Position numbers and translations under genes: made by a program | Source: Flavobacteriales bacterium UBA7468 | GTDB taxonomy: Bacteria; Bacteroidota; Bacteroidia; Flavobacteriales_D; Crocinitomicaceae | NCBI GenBank assembly: GCA_002478565.1 | Contig: DLPC01000007.1 | Coordinates: 124,001 to 188,000 of the forward strand | Length of the DNA stretch: 64,000 nucleotides | Reading direction: 5' to 3' | Shown: positions 1 through 8,670 of the stretch, one piece after another | Position numbering within the stretch: position 1 is the stretch's first letter | Layout of the letters: each line of letters begins with the position of its first letter | Notes under the pieces: generated by a model | Databases searched by the model: none | What the model was told of the DNA's origin: nothing | Seen by the model: the letters and a program-made list of their open reading frames with translations, nothing else

Positions 1-491
1 TTTTTGATATCTGAATTAGAATTGGCCACCATATCAACCACGCTAAATTTATCCGGTCTAAATTTAATTTGCTTGGAGCTGATGGTCATCATCGGAACTT
101 CACTGATCTGAATACGGGCTTTTTCATAGGGCCCCCCACCCACACGTATGGCATCGGTTTGTTGGACTTTGGATTGAAAATAAATAGTGCCAGCATTGCC
201 ATAGGCATCGATGAGTACTTCAACGCTTACCTTTTCAGTACTGTCTTTTTGATAATAACCTGCTACTTGATAAGTGCCTGCCGGTACCCCAACAATGCGA
301 AAACGGCCTTCCTCATTCGATAGCGCCAGATAAACATGGCCATTTTCTCGGATCATGGCTTTTGCACCAGCAATGGGTTGTTGGGTTGCAAAATTGACAA
401 ATGTCCCGATGACATCTCCGGTTCCTGTTTGGGCAACTGTGTTTATGGCTGCAACGAGCGTCCACACCAAAAATAAGTTTTTCATAAGCAT
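1..491 (-). CDS. Secreted carboxypeptidase-regulatory-like domain protein, probable TonB-dependent receptor (5' part only)
   Basis: The gene runs off the left edge; about 163 N-terminal residues are visible. Translation starts at ATG 491 (or ATG 485, two codons in) with a signal peptide ending near AAINTVAQ. Residues of about 25-105 look like a carboxypeptidase-regulatory beta-sandwich (GDVIGTFVNFATQQPIAGAK..., SNEEGRFRIVGVPAGTYQV). The following stretch (RVGGGPYEKARIQISEVPMM) resembles the linker before a TonB plug in Bacteroidota outer-membrane receptors. The receptor assignment is inferred, because the plug and barrel lie outside the window; a non-receptor surface protein with the same N-terminal domain is possible. 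The gene follows fabD in the same direction with a 41-bp gap. Confidence 0.6.
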   Translation of the reverse strand, partial: MLMKNLFLVWTLVAAINTVAQTGTGDVIGTFVNFATQQPIAGAKAMIRENGHVYLALSNEEGRFRIVGVPAGTYQVAGYYQKDSTEKVSVEVLIDAYGNAGTIYFQSKVQQTDAIRVGGGPYEKARIQISEVPMMTISSKQIKFRPDKFSVVDMVANSNSDIK

Positions 492-532
492 GTTTTCTTC
501 AAAGATGCTTATGTCTTATTTTTTCCATAAAA

Positions 533-1420
533 TTATACGGCGATTGTTGCGCTCGAGGTTGGAATTTCTCGGTCGACTTTCTTGAACAAGCCCTGAAGCA
601 CTTTTCCAGGACCAACTTCAATGACTTCTGTGCAACCATCTGCTAACATGTTTTGCATGATTTGTGTCCAGCGCACGGCCCCGGTAAGTTGGGTGACCAA
701 ATTAGCTTTAATTTGGGCTGGATCAGTTACAGCTTTGGCGTTGACGTTTTGATAAACTGGGCAACTTGGTGTAGAAAAATGCGTGGCTTCAATGGCTGCA
801 GCTAATTCTTCGCGGGCAGGCTCCATGAGTGGTGAATGAAACGCGCCACCAACTTGTAATATAAGCGCACGCTTTGCACCAGCTTCAGTAAGTGCCGCAC
901 AAGCTGCTTCAACAGCACTTATGCTCCCAGATATCACGAGCTGCCCAGGGCAATTGTAATTGGCTGCAACTACTACGCCGTCTGTCTCAGCGCAAATGCG
1001 TTCCACGACTTCATCTTCAAGGCCCAGAATAGCTGCCATGGTTGAAGGCTCAAGTTCGCAAGCTTTTTGCATGGCTGCCGCACGCTGCGCCACCAAGCGC
1101 AGACCATCTTCAAAAGACAATGTCTTGTTGGCTACAAGTGCTGAGAACTCGCCTAAGGAGTGTCCAGCTACCATGTCAGGCTTGAAAGATTCGCCTAAGC
1201 AAGCTGCTAGAATAGTACTGTGCAAAAAGATGGCAGGTTGGGTAACATTGGTTTGTTTGAGTGCTTCTCCTGATCCTTCAAACATAATTTGTTGGATATC
1301 AAAGCCAAGTATGTCGTTTGCTTTTACAAATAAGTTGCGTGCAAGTTCAGATTGTTCGTAGAGGTCTTTGCCCATTCCTGTAAATTGAGCTCCTTGACCA
1401 GGGAATACATATGCTTTCAT
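533..1420 (-). CDS. fabD: Malonyl-CoA:ACP transacylase
   Basis: Transfers malonyl from CoA to acyl carrier protein, supplying the elongation unit for type II fatty acid synthesis in the cytoplasm. The 295-aa length is normal for FabD. The N-terminus has the oxyanion motif FPGQGAQ, the nucleophile elbow GHSLG at residues 86-90 (Ser88), the catalytic His in GGAFHSPLM near residue 195, and the NCPGQLVISG segment near 160. It lies 38 bp after the MORN-repeat gene on the same strand and may be co-transcribed with it. Start is ATG 1420. No ACP or other fab gene is adjacent, so it stands apart from a fatty-acid cluster. Confidence 0.95.
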   Translation of the reverse strand: MKAYVFPGQGAQFTGMGKDLYEQSELARNLFVKANDILGFDIQQIMFEGSGEALKQTNVTQPAIFLHSTILAACLGESFKPDMVAGHSLGEFSALVANKTLSFEDGLRLVAQRAAAMQKACELEPSTMAAILGLEDEVVERICAETDGVVVAANYNCPGQLVISGSISAVEAACAALTEAGAKRALILQVGGAFHSPLMEPAREELAAAIEATHFSTPSCPVYQNVNAKAVTDPAQIKANLVTQLTGAVRWTQIMQNMLADGCTEVIEVGPGKVLQGLFKKVDREIPTSSATIAV

Positions 1421-1458
1421 GCGTCAAATTTGGGGGTAAAATTAATAAAACCCAGCAA

Positions 1459-2307
1459 TTAGAGTTGCCCTTCTGAATGATACTTCCCATTTTTGAAAAT
1501 GCGGACCTTTTGCAAAATACCATCTTGATCGTAGTCATATACTTTGCCATCATATAATTGACCGTTCTTGAATTCGCCGTCCATCCAAATTTCATCGTTG
1601 GCATTGTACACTTTGTTATAGCCATTCGGAACAAAACGCAGACCTTTCATTTTCGGATTGGTCAAACGCGGTGGATAAATTGCGGCATCTGGTGTTTGGG
1701 CTGCTTGCGGTGCGGTGTGCACTTGCTTTGGGCTCGCTTTTTGAGCTGCCCCAATTTTACCTGAGTCATCGATTTGAAAAGAACTCAACAATTGTCCTTG
1801 TTGGTCATAGCGTGCCACTTTTCCACGAACTTCACCACCCTTTACAGTATAGCTGAGCGCCAACCTACCGTTGGGATGAAAATATTGCACAAGCCCACTT
1901 TCTTGCCCCTCATTATTAAAATTGGCTTTGTACGAGAGCTGGCCATTTTCATGGTACTTGATTAGCAAACCTTTATATCCGTTTTTACCGAAAGTACCTT
2001 GCTCCGCTATTTTTCCATTCGAGTGGTAGCGGGTGTATTGCCCTTCAGGTCGATTATCTGTGTAATTTCCTCGGAGCTTAGGCGTTTTACCGTCCCTGTA
2101 ATATTTGATCCATTGGCCCTGCTTTCTGCCATTTACATAATAACCTTCTTCAACTTTGGTTTCTTTAGACAAACCTGTTTGAGGGAAATCTTTACCCGTA
2201 AACACCCATTTTCCTTCTCGTTTGCCCGAGGAATTGCGCTTATTTTGAGCGTAGCATTGTGCACTCAAAAAAAGGCATAAAAGACAGCTGATTGTACGTA
2301 AAATCAC
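1459..2307 (-). CDS. Secreted MORN-variant (YwqK-like) repeat protein
   Basis: A 282-aa protein with a signal peptide (MILRTISCLLCLFLSAQCYAQ) followed by about six MORN-type repeats of the form G.Y..G...G.W..Y...G, for example NGRKQGQWIKYYRDGK, NRPEGQYTRYHSNGK and GLLIKYHENGQLSYK. Such proteins are often labelled YwqK-family antitoxin-like in Bacteroidota, but no toxin is adjacent and the label says little about function. The start is GTG 2307, the only codon that gives a complete signal peptide. It is divergent from the flavin reductase gene, with only 38 bp between them. Cell-surface or periplasmic location is inferred from the signal peptide; the role is unknown. Confidence 0.8.
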   Translation of the reverse strand: MILRTISCLLCLFLSAQCYAQNKRNSSGKREGKWVFTGKDFPQTGLSKETKVEEGYYVNGRKQGQWIKYYRDGKTPKLRGNYTDNRPEGQYTRYHSNGKIAEQGTFGKNGYKGLLIKYHENGQLSYKANFNNEGQESGLVQYFHPNGRLALSYTVKGGEVRGKVARYDQQGQLLSSFQIDDSGKIGAAQKASPKQVHTAPQAAQTPDAAIYPPRLTNPKMKGLRFVPNGYNKVYNANDEIWMDGEFKNGQLYDGKVYDYDQDGILQKVRIFKNGKYHSEGQL

Positions 2308-2330
2308 AACGCCAATTTACGAATTTTGGC

Positions 2331-2338
2331 TAACTTTG
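2331..2338 (+). promoter_or_regulatory. Bacteroidota -7 promoter element for the flavin reductase gene
   Basis: TAACTTTG matches the TAnnTTTG consensus and ends 7 bp before ATG 2346, predicting a very short leader. No convincing TTG at -33 was identified. Confidence 0.5.
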
Positions 2339-2345
2339 ATTTTCT

Positions 2346-3239
2346 ATGCAAAGCATCGATCCAAAAGAATTACCGATACCGCGTCTGCACCAACTTCTTC
2401 TTGGTGCTATTGGCCCGCGCCCTATCGCATTTGCGTCTACGATTGACGCCAATGGCCAGCACAACTTAGCACCCTTTAGTTTTTTCAATGTCTTTAGTGC
2501 CAACCCACCCATTTTAGTGTTTTCACCAGCTAGATCTGGCCGCACAGGGCAAAGCAAAGACACCTACAACAACGCCAAAGCAGTTCCAGAAGTCGTGATC
2601 AACGTGGTCAATTACAACATGGTACATCAAATGAGTTTGGCGAGTTCGCCTTATGCCCCAGAGGTCGATGAATTTATTAAAGCTGGTTTCACAGCTTTGC
2701 CTTCAGAAAAAATCAAGCCACTCAGAGTAGCCCAAGCACCTGTACAGTTTGAATGCAAAGTCAATGAAATCATTGAACTTGGGCAAGAGGGCGGTGCCGG
2801 CAACCTCATCATTTGCGAGGTCGTTCAGATCCACCTCGACCCAAACATCCTCAATGAGCAAGGCCTCATTGATCAGCACAAAATAGACCTCGTTGCGCGC
2901 ATGGGCGGAGACTGGTATTGCCGCGCAGATCAAAACTCTATGTTCGAGATCAAAAAACCCATCACCACTTGCGGCATAGGCTACGATGCCTTGCCTTCAG
3001 ACATCAAAAACAGCACCGTACTGAGCGCCAACGACCTCGGACAGCTAGCCGGCATTGAAGCACTGCCCAATGAAACCGATGTCAACGAATACAAACTCAT
3101 CGAACTCGCACCACTTTTCCTTGAGCTCGAAGACGACGCAAAAGCGCTCGAAGCGGCCTTACACCAAAGAGCCAAAGAACTCCTTTCACAAAACGAATTA
3201 GAAGCCGCTTGGCTTACACTATTATCTTTTAACAACTAA
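2346..3239 (+). CDS. Flavin reductase family protein (FMN-binding split barrel)
   Basis: A 297-aa cytoplasmic protein. The N-terminal 180 residues match the flavin reductase-like domain: GAIGPRPIAFASTIDANGQHNLAPFSFFNVFSANPP, with the typical FMN-binding substitution pattern, then SPARSGRTGQSKDT and ASSPYAPEVDEF. Family members use NAD(P)H to reduce FMN or bind flavin as partners of monooxygenases; the physiological substrate is not evident. The C-terminal 100 residues (EALPNETDVNEYKLIELAPLF onward) are an extension seen in Bacteroidota members. The DUF3127 gene follows 14 bp downstream, so the two probably form an operon. Confidence 0.85.
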   Translation: MQSIDPKELPIPRLHQLLLGAIGPRPIAFASTIDANGQHNLAPFSFFNVFSANPPILVFSPARSGRTGQSKDTYNNAKAVPEVVINVVNYNMVHQMSLASSPYAPEVDEFIKAGFTALPSEKIKPLRVAQAPVQFECKVNEIIELGQEGGAGNLIICEVVQIHLDPNILNEQGLIDQHKIDLVARMGGDWYCRADQNSMFEIKKPITTCGIGYDALPSDIKNSTVLSANDLGQLAGIEALPNETDVNEYKLIELAPLFLELEDDAKALEAALHQRAKELLSQNELEAAWLTLLSFNN

Positions 3240-3253
3240 CAAACACAAATTCC

Positions 3254-3649
3254 ATGTTCAAATTTACCGGAACCATCAAAGTCATTCAAGACACCCAAAA
3301 AATCTCAGATAAATTCCAAAAGCGCGAGTTTGTAGTCACAGACACAACCTCCATGTATCCTCAAGACATCCTATTTCAGGCTACCCAAGATAAATGCAAT
3401 ATCCTCGATCAATTTCAAGTGAACGATAACGTAGAGGTATCCTTTAATTTGCGCGGACGCGAATGGACTTCACCACAAGGTGAAGTCAAATATTTCAACA
3501 CCATTGAAGCTTGGCGTATTGAAAAGCAAGGGCAAAGTCAAGGAATGGGTATGCCAAGCTCAGGGCCATCAGCTATGTCACTAGACGCAGATCCACTGCC
3601 AGGCACAAGCGCAGCTAACTCCGAAGACGACGACGATCTGCCGTTCTAA
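3254..3649 (+). CDS. DUF3127 protein with SSB-like acidic C-terminal tip
   Basis: A 131-aa protein matching the Bacteroidota family DUF3127: KREFVVTDTTSMYPQDI and FNLRGREWTSPQGEVKYFNT are hallmark segments in the first 95 residues. After a Ser/Gly/Pro-rich linker the protein ends in SEDDDDLPF, strikingly like the DDDIPF tip by which bacterial SSB recruits repair and replication proteins. A nucleic-acid-binding OB-like role is inferred from that tail and the beta-rich N-domain; no activity is established here. It is 14 bp downstream of the flavin reductase gene and convergent with the ZIP transporter gene, 14 bp away, with no obvious terminator between. Confidence 0.85.
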   Translation: MFKFTGTIKVIQDTQKISDKFQKREFVVTDTTSMYPQDILFQATQDKCNILDQFQVNDNVEVSFNLRGREWTSPQGEVKYFNTIEAWRIEKQGQSQGMGMPSSGPSAMSLDADPLPGTSAANSEDDDDLPF

Positions 3650-3663
3650 TTCAACAAAATAAT

Positions 3664-4434
3664 TTAGAATATCCCTAAGGCCAGGGTGACGCCCACTAAA
3701 ATACTCACGAGCTTCAATAAATTAAACTTGTGATTTTCGGTGGTTTCAAAAATAATGGTGGTTGAGATATGCAAAAACATACCAACCACCACTGCTAAAA
3801 TCATATTGACATTGAGACCGAGTTGTTCGGTTGTGATTCCCAATCCTAAAAACACACCAAGCGGTGTCATGAGGCCAAAAGCAATCAATATTGCCCAAGC
3901 CTTTCTTCTAGACAATCTTGTTGCTAATAATAAAGTCATGAGTGCAATAGCGACAGGGATTTGATGAAAGACAATTCCCCAAAAAAAGCTGCCATTCCAC
4001 GGTAAAAAATTCCCATCCGTGTCAATGCCAGGAATCAGCATATTTCCAAGAGGGATACCTTCCAGCACTGAATGAACAGACAACGAAATAAAAAGTGTCC
4101 ACGGCATTGCTTGTCCTTTGTGAACGTGCACGTGTCCATGTTCAATCCCTCCAGAAAAATATTCCAGTACTAATTGGACCAAAAAACCTAACAAAATAAA
4201 TATCCCCACTTGAAAAACAGGCAAAGAACCATGGGCATGCTGCTCGTGACCTTCATGTGCACCATAAAGTTCTGGCAATAAATGTTGAAAGATAACAGCC
4301 AATAAAAAACCACCACTAAAGGCCAATGCCAATTTGATGTATTGGTTTTTGTTCGTGGCATTGAAATAACTAACGACTGTGCCACCCAAAACAACGGATA
4401 AAATAAGTAAGAGTTCTATGACGTAAAAATTCAT
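3664..4434 (-). CDS. ZIP-family divalent metal transporter
   Basis: A 256-aa inner-membrane protein with about eight hydrophobic segments. The two metal-site helices are recognisable: HSVLEGIPLG (HSxxEG, TM4) and FHQIPVAIALM (HxxPxxxA, TM5). Two His-rich loops, GAHEGHEQHAHG and GIEHGHVHVHKG, lie between early helices and probably capture zinc or a similar divalent cation. ZIP proteins move metal into the cytoplasm; specificity cannot be read from sequence. The ATG at 4434 overlaps the stop of the upstream methyltransferase gene by 4 bp (ATGA), so translation is likely coupled. Confidence 0.88.
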   Translation of the reverse strand: MNFYVIELLLILSVVLGGTVVSYFNATNKNQYIKLALAFSGGFLLAVIFQHLLPELYGAHEGHEQHAHGSLPVFQVGIFILLGFLVQLVLEYFSGGIEHGHVHVHKGQAMPWTLFISLSVHSVLEGIPLGNMLIPGIDTDGNFLPWNGSFFWGIVFHQIPVAIALMTLLLATRLSRRKAWAILIAFGLMTPLGVFLGLGITTEQLGLNVNMILAVVVGMFLHISTTIIFETTENHKFNLLKLVSILVGVTLALGIF

Positions 4435-5186
4435 AATTTCTTTTTAGCAATTAAAATGAGGCGCTCACTCTTGGACGCTTCAAATGTATCTAAATGATAG
4501 GATCCAAAATTTTGAAGCAACTCAAATTTAGGTTCAAGTAGTTGATGAAAATCTGAAAGCCCCAAAGCTTGAACACGCTCTGTGAACGGCCCGACAGGTG
4601 CTGTAAGCTGAGGATCTTGGATGCTGATTTCTTTGTAAATATGGCCATCATTAGCCCATCTTTTGATATCAAAACGAATATCACCACGATAGACGGTCTC
4701 GCTTGCCACTAAGTTGTTGATCACTTTTTGCGCATTAAGAAAGTCAATAACCAAAAGCCCATTAGGATCTAGCATTTTAGAAATAGCCTCACAAACTTGT
4801 TGATTCGCAGCGAGGTCATCAAAATAACCGAAGCTCGTAAACAAATTGAAAACCGCACCAAAATGTTGATTCGGTATGACTTCACGCATATCGTGCACAA
4901 CAAATTGAAGCTTATCCAAATCTAAAGCAGACTGAGCTTCCTTGGCTAATTGAATGCTATTGGGTGCTAAATCTGCACCCGTTACTTGAAAGCCTAGTTT
5001 TGCGAGTGTAATGGAATGACGCCCTTTTCCACAAGCAAGGTCCAAGACTGCAGTCTGGGGTGCAAGTTGGAGGTGCGCACAAAGTTTTTCTATGAAAACT
5101 TTGGCTTCTTCGTCATTTCGATTTTGATATAACAAGTGATAATAGGGTGAATCAAACCACTCGGCAAACCATTCTTTCTGAGGCAT
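4431..5186 (-). CDS. Class I SAM-dependent methyltransferase
   Basis: A 251-aa Rossmann-fold methyltransferase. Motif I is VLDLACGKGRHS (about residues 45-56), followed by the acidic motif II in VTGADLAPNSIQLAK and the motif IV region FGAVFNLFTSFGYFD. Substrate is unknown; the architecture fits small-molecule or tRNA-type methyltransferases of the Methyltransf_25/31 groups. It is first in a two-gene unit with the ZIP transporter (4-bp overlap) and is divergent from coaE, with 38 bp between the starts. The pairing with a metal transporter has no obvious functional explanation. Confidence 0.82.
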   Translation of the reverse strand: MPQKEWFAEWFDSPYYHLLYQNRNDEEAKVFIEKLCAHLQLAPQTAVLDLACGKGRHSITLAKLGFQVTGADLAPNSIQLAKEAQSALDLDKLQFVVHDMREVIPNQHFGAVFNLFTSFGYFDDLAANQQVCEAISKMLDPNGLLVIDFLNAQKVINNLVASETVYRGDIRFDIKRWANDGHIYKEISIQDPQLTAPVGPFTERVQALGLSDFHQLLEPKFELLQNFGSYHLDTFEASKSERLILIAKKKL

Positions 5187-5212
5187 AGTGCAAATTTACA
5201 ACTTTCTTTTCC

Positions 5213-5220
5213 TAATTTCG
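5213..5220 (+). promoter_or_regulatory. Likely -7 promoter element for coaE
   Basis: TAATTTCG is a 7-of-8 match to TAnnTTTG, ending 4 bp before ATG 5225. Position relative to the start resembles other genes in this window; single weak match. Confidence 0.3.
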
Positions 5221-5224
5221 AGGG

Positions 5225-5809
5225 ATGTTAAGGATAGGGCTCACAGGTGGAATTGGCTCGGGCAAAAGCTTGGTAGCTTCTGTTTTAGAACAGATGGGCT
5301 ACCCCGTTTTTTACTCTGACCTCGAAGCTAAAGCATTATACGATACGCATGAAGTCTTAAAAACCGAATTAATTGCGCTCATTGGCACAGAGCTTTATGA
5401 CGCAACAGGTTTCAAAAAAGACCTATTGATTGAGGCAATTTTTGAGAATCCAGCTTTAAAAGATAAAATCGAGCGTCTCGTACATCCGAAGGTAAGAGCT
5501 GCTTTTGAAGAGTGGGCAGCACATCAAAATACTGATCTTGTTTTCAATGAGGCAGCTATATTATTTGAAACCGGAGCCTACCTGCAATTTGATGCGACTA
5601 TTTTGGTAATCGCTCCAGCTGAATTGCGCCTTCAAAGAGTTGTGGCTCGGGATGGTCTTTCTATCCAAGAAATTGAAAAACGGATCAAGACCCAATGGCC
5701 CGATACTCAAAAAATAAAGCTTACCGATTTCATCATAGAGAATGATGGCAAAGCAATTCTCAAACAAATTGAAGCTATCGTAGCAGAACTTTTAAAAGTT
5801 AAAAATTGA
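5225..5809 (+). CDS. coaE: Dephospho-CoA kinase
   Basis: Phosphorylates the 3'-hydroxyl of dephospho-CoA with ATP, the last step of coenzyme A synthesis. The 194-aa length is normal. The P-loop GLTGGIGSGKS spans residues 6-16, followed by the substrate-side DLEAKALYD; EAAILFETGAYLQFD and VARDGLSIQEIEKRIKTQ (lid region) are also typical of CoaE. A single-gene unit, divergent from the methyltransferase gene and convergent with the DUF2141 gene. Confidence 0.94.
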   Translation: MLRIGLTGGIGSGKSLVASVLEQMGYPVFYSDLEAKALYDTHEVLKTELIALIGTELYDATGFKKDLLIEAIFENPALKDKIERLVHPKVRAAFEEWAAHQNTDLVFNEAAILFETGAYLQFDATILVIAPAELRLQRVVARDGLSIQEIEKRIKTQWPDTQKIKLTDFIIENDGKAILKQIEAIVAELLKVKN

Positions 5810-5837
5810 CAAGAAGAGATAGCCTCAGAATCTTTAA

Positions 5838-6254
5838 TCAATAAACCATTTGAATAGAGATGCTTTTGTTTTGCTGCAACTGAACAGTACAGTCATCAAA
5901 AGAAGGCACCGTTAATTTTGGCCTGACATTATTGGAGAAAGCATAGGCTTCTGTAGGTATTCCGAAGAAATTTTTATCACAAATTTTATTTTGGTTTTCG
6001 TCGTGATAGACCACTATGGCATATTTACCTGGTTCAAGATCCGAGAACACAAAACTCACTTCTCCTTTTTGGGCATTTACTCTTGCCAACCGATGTGTTT
6101 TACCAGCCTGTGTAAATACATCAGGATTCTTGTATAATGCAAATTCAATGAGGCCTTTACTACTATTTATCCCTTTAACAGTCACCCGTAAATCGTGTTT
6201 TTCTGTTTGAAATAAAGTAACAAGTACAAACGTAAAAAGCCAAAATAATTTCAT
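5838..6254 (-). CDS. DUF2141 family secreted protein
   Basis: A secreted protein of about 138 aa. I prefer ATG 6254 (MKLFWLFTFVLVTLFQTE) because it begins directly with the signal peptide; an in-frame ATG at 6275 would add seven residues. The mature part matches DUF2141: LRVTVKGINSSKGLIEFALYKNPDVF, FSDLEPGKYAIVVYHDENQNKICDKNFFGIPTEAYAFSNN. The D-x-N-x-N-x-x-D-like stretch DENQNKICD could bind calcium, which is an inference from pattern only. Family function is unknown; it is a small periplasmic or exported beta-sandwich in Bacteroidota and Proteobacteria. It is followed upstream by an outer-membrane-type gene in the same direction. Confidence 0.82.
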   Translation of the reverse strand: MKLFWLFTFVLVTLFQTEKHDLRVTVKGINSSKGLIEFALYKNPDVFTQAGKTHRLARVNAQKGEVSFVFSDLEPGKYAIVVYHDENQNKICDKNFFGIPTEAYAFSNNVRPKLTVPSFDDCTVQLQQNKSISIQMVY

Positions 6255-6321
6255 TGAAGATACCTTTAAATGCATTGACCTAGTAAGAAGCGCTTTTGCG
6301 AAGCGTATTCAAACTAGCATA

Positions 6322-7038
6322 TTAATCTGATAATCTGATATTCAGACCAATATTGAATTGCAAATTTTTTAAGACCAAGCTTTCTTTATTGAAGAGTTGT
6401 TGCCATTCATTGAATGCCCCCACCTCAACTCCGTTGCTCAGATCTCTGAAACCGCGATAGGCCGAAGCCCGAATTCCGATCCTTTTGACAGGATTCCATT
6501 GCAAATAGGCAAAATAACCCATGTCGAGTTTGGCTTGAGTGTGTTCGCCAATTTCAGTACTTAATAGAATGGGTGCTGCAGCTCCGGGATAATAGGCATA
6601 GAAATCTTTTTGCATCTGACCTTGCACACGATAACGATATTGCAATCCTCCTCCGGCATGTACACTGAGTACCTTTAGGTCCAGACCGACGGGCAAAGTA
6701 AGCAACTCGCCGGATGCTACCTTATTGCAAAGTAATAAATAAGAAAGCCCAGTTTGATCGGTGGCCCATTCGGTGGTTTGATAAGCCAAATTTTGATGTG
6801 CATAACCCAAACCGCTGTAAAGCGTCATTACCTTCAAAAAGGTATAGCCAACTTGTGCTTCTCCACCGGCAGTTGCTTTCCAAAATGACTGGGGGTCAAA
6901 GGGTTGCTGACTAAGTGCATAAAATTGCTGAAATTCTTGTTTGTTGGCACCTATTTCTGCCTGTAGGTACCAACGCCATTGGGCGCTGGTACTAAAACAG
7001 AGCATTGTAAAAATGACGATAAGACTGTGTCTTAACAT
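6322..7038 (-). CDS. Predicted outer-membrane beta-barrel protein, function unknown
   Basis: A 238-aa protein with a signal peptide (MLRHSLIVIFTMLCFSTSAQ) and alternating amphipathic strands rich in Tyr/Trp/Phe, such as GYTFLKVMTLYSGLGYAH, MGYFAYLQWNPVKRIGIRAS and the C-terminal LQFNIGLNIRLSD, which has the look of a barrel closing strand. No family-specific motif recognised. It lies 3 bp downstream of the pruA stop codon on the same strand, so it may be co-transcribed with pruA, though a functional link is not evident. Confidence 0.65.
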   Translation of the reverse strand: MLRHSLIVIFTMLCFSTSAQWRWYLQAEIGANKQEFQQFYALSQQPFDPQSFWKATAGGEAQVGYTFLKVMTLYSGLGYAHQNLAYQTTEWATDQTGLSYLLLCNKVASGELLTLPVGLDLKVLSVHAGGGLQYRYRVQGQMQKDFYAYYPGAAAPILLSTEIGEHTQAKLDMGYFAYLQWNPVKRIGIRASAYRGFRDLSNGVEVGAFNEWQQLFNKESLVLKNLQFNIGLNIRLSD

Positions 7039-7041
7039 GGT

Positions 7042-8670
7042 TTATCCAAGAAATGGGTAACGGTAATCTGTTGGCGGGACAAACGTTTCTTTGATGGTGC
7101 GCGCAGAAACCCAACGCAATAAGTTCATGGCAGCACCCGCCTTGTCGTTGGTCCCTGAACCGCGTGCGCCTCCGAAAGGTTGCTGTCCGACAACGGCACC
7201 TGTTGGTTTATCGTTGATGTAAAAATTACCTGCCGCATTGGCCAATTTTGTCGTTGCCAATTGAATGGCATAACGATCTGTTGAGATAATTGAACCCGTT
7301 AAGGCATATTCAGAAGTTTGATCGAGTAAGTCAAGGGTTGCTTCAAATTGCGCATCTGGGTAAACATAGATGGTCAATACCGGGCCAAAAATTTCCTCTA
7401 CCATGGTGCGGAATTTCGGATTGGTCGTGACAATAGTCGTGGGCTCAATAAAGTACCCTTTAGATTTATCATAGTTTCCGCCCGTAATGATTTGAGCGTC
7501 AGCTTGTGCTTTAGTGTAGTCGATGTAGGCTGCAATTTTATCAAAGGCGCGTTCGTCAATGACTGCATTGACAAAGTTTGAAGTGTCCTCGGGGCTGCCT
7601 TGCTTAAACGATGAAACTTGCTCCACAAAAATTCTTTTGACCTCTGGCCATAAACTTTCCGGAACGTAGGCTCTGGAAGCAGCTGAACATTTTTGACCTT
7701 GGAATTCAAAGGCGCCTCTGGATAAGGCAGTAGCAACCTCAGCAGCTTTTGCACTTTGGTGTACCATCACGAAGTCTTTTCCGCCGGTTTCGCCAACGAT
7801 GCGTGGATAAGTTCTGAATGCATCGATATGAGAGGCAATGTTTTTCCAGAGTTGTCTGAAAACAGCGGTTGAACCTGTAAAATGAAGGCCTGCGAAATCT
7901 GGGTGCTTAAAGATGATATCACCGGCTGTAGGGCCATCTACAGTGATCATGTTAATGACGCCTGCAGGTAAACCAGCAGCTTCAAATAGCTCCATTATAA
8001 CTTGAGCCGAATAAACTTGCGTTTCCGCTGGTTTCCAAACTACGACATTTCCCATCATGGCAGGTGCTGCACAAAGATTTGCGGCAATTGAAGTAAAATT
8101 GAAAGGAGTAATGGCAAAAACAAAACCTTCAAGTGGGCGATATTCCAAGCGGTTCCACATGCCAGGTAGAGACTCAGGTTGTTCTTTGTAAATCTGGGTC
8201 ATGTATTGCACATTGAAGCGAAAGAAGTCAATGAGCTCACAAGCAGCGTCGATTTCTGCTTGGAAAACATTTTTAGACTGCGCCAACATGGTAGCGGCAT
8301 TCATACGATCCCTGAAAGGTCCTGCTAACAAATCAGCAGCACGTAAGAATACAGCGGCACGCTCCTCCCATGGAAGTGCAGCCCATGCCGTCTTGGCAGC
8401 TAAGGCTGCAGCTATGGCGTCGTGCACATGAGAAGCTTCACCCAAACTGAAATGACCCAATACTGCTTGATGGTCATGAGGCATGGTCATGGCTACTTTG
8501 TTGGAAGTATGCACTTTTTGAGCACCAATGTACATCGGGACATCGATCGGTGCTTGGTTTTTGAGTTCGTGGTATTTCGCAATAAGCGAGCTGTGTTCTG
8601 CAGTACCTGGTGCGTAGGCCCTTACTGGCTCATTTTTGGCTACCGGTACGTTAAAAAATGCGTTTGCCAT
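7042..8670 (-). CDS. pruA: L-glutamate gamma-semialdehyde dehydrogenase (1-pyrroline-5-carboxylate dehydrogenase)
   Basis: Oxidises glutamate semialdehyde to glutamate with NAD+, the second step of proline degradation. The 542-aa length fits the stand-alone P5CDH type common in Bacteroidota and eukaryotes. Visible family features: FNFTSIAANL and GNVVVWKPA (cofactor region), FTGSTAVF, the GETGGKD general-base motif, the catalytic Cys in FQGQKCSAASR, and EEIFGPVL. Proline dehydrogenase is not in the window. Its leader of about 54 nt is A-rich and contains a decamer identical to the repeat unit found upstream of the HMA gene at 19.8 kb. Confidence 0.93.
   Translation of the reverse strand: MANAFFNVPVAKNEPVRAYAPGTAEHSSLIAKYHELKNQAPIDVPMYIGAQKVHTSNKVAMTMPHDHQAVLGHFSLGEASHVHDAIAAALAAKTAWAALPWEERAAVFLRAADLLAGPFRDRMNAATMLAQSKNVFQAEIDAACELIDFFRFNVQYMTQIYKEQPESLPGMWNRLEYRPLEGFVFAITPFNFTSIAANLCAAPAMMGNVVVWKPAETQVYSAQVIMELFEAAGLPAGVINMITVDGPTAGDIIFKHPDFAGLHFTGSTAVFRQLWKNIASHIDAFRTYPRIVGETGGKDFVMVHQSAKAAEVATALSRGAFEFQGQKCSAASRAYVPESLWPEVKRIFVEQVSSFKQGSPEDTSNFVNAVIDERAFDKIAAYIDYTKAQADAQIITGGNYDKSKGYFIEPTTIVTTNPKFRTMVEEIFGPVLTIYVYPDAQFEATLDLLDQTSEYALTGSIISTDRYAIQLATTKLANAAGNFYINDKPTGAVVGQQPFGGARGSGTNDKAGAAMNLLRWVSARTIKETFVPPTDYRYPFLG

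Noticed and set aside
1459..2307. YwqK-type antitoxin of a toxin-antitoxin pair
   Set aside because: The protein is secreted and has no neighbouring toxin gene; MORN repeats alone do not support an antitoxin role.
7398..7754. Open frame inside pruA on the same strand in another frame
   Set aside because: It covers the catalytic-Cys region of a well-conserved enzyme and has no family similarity.
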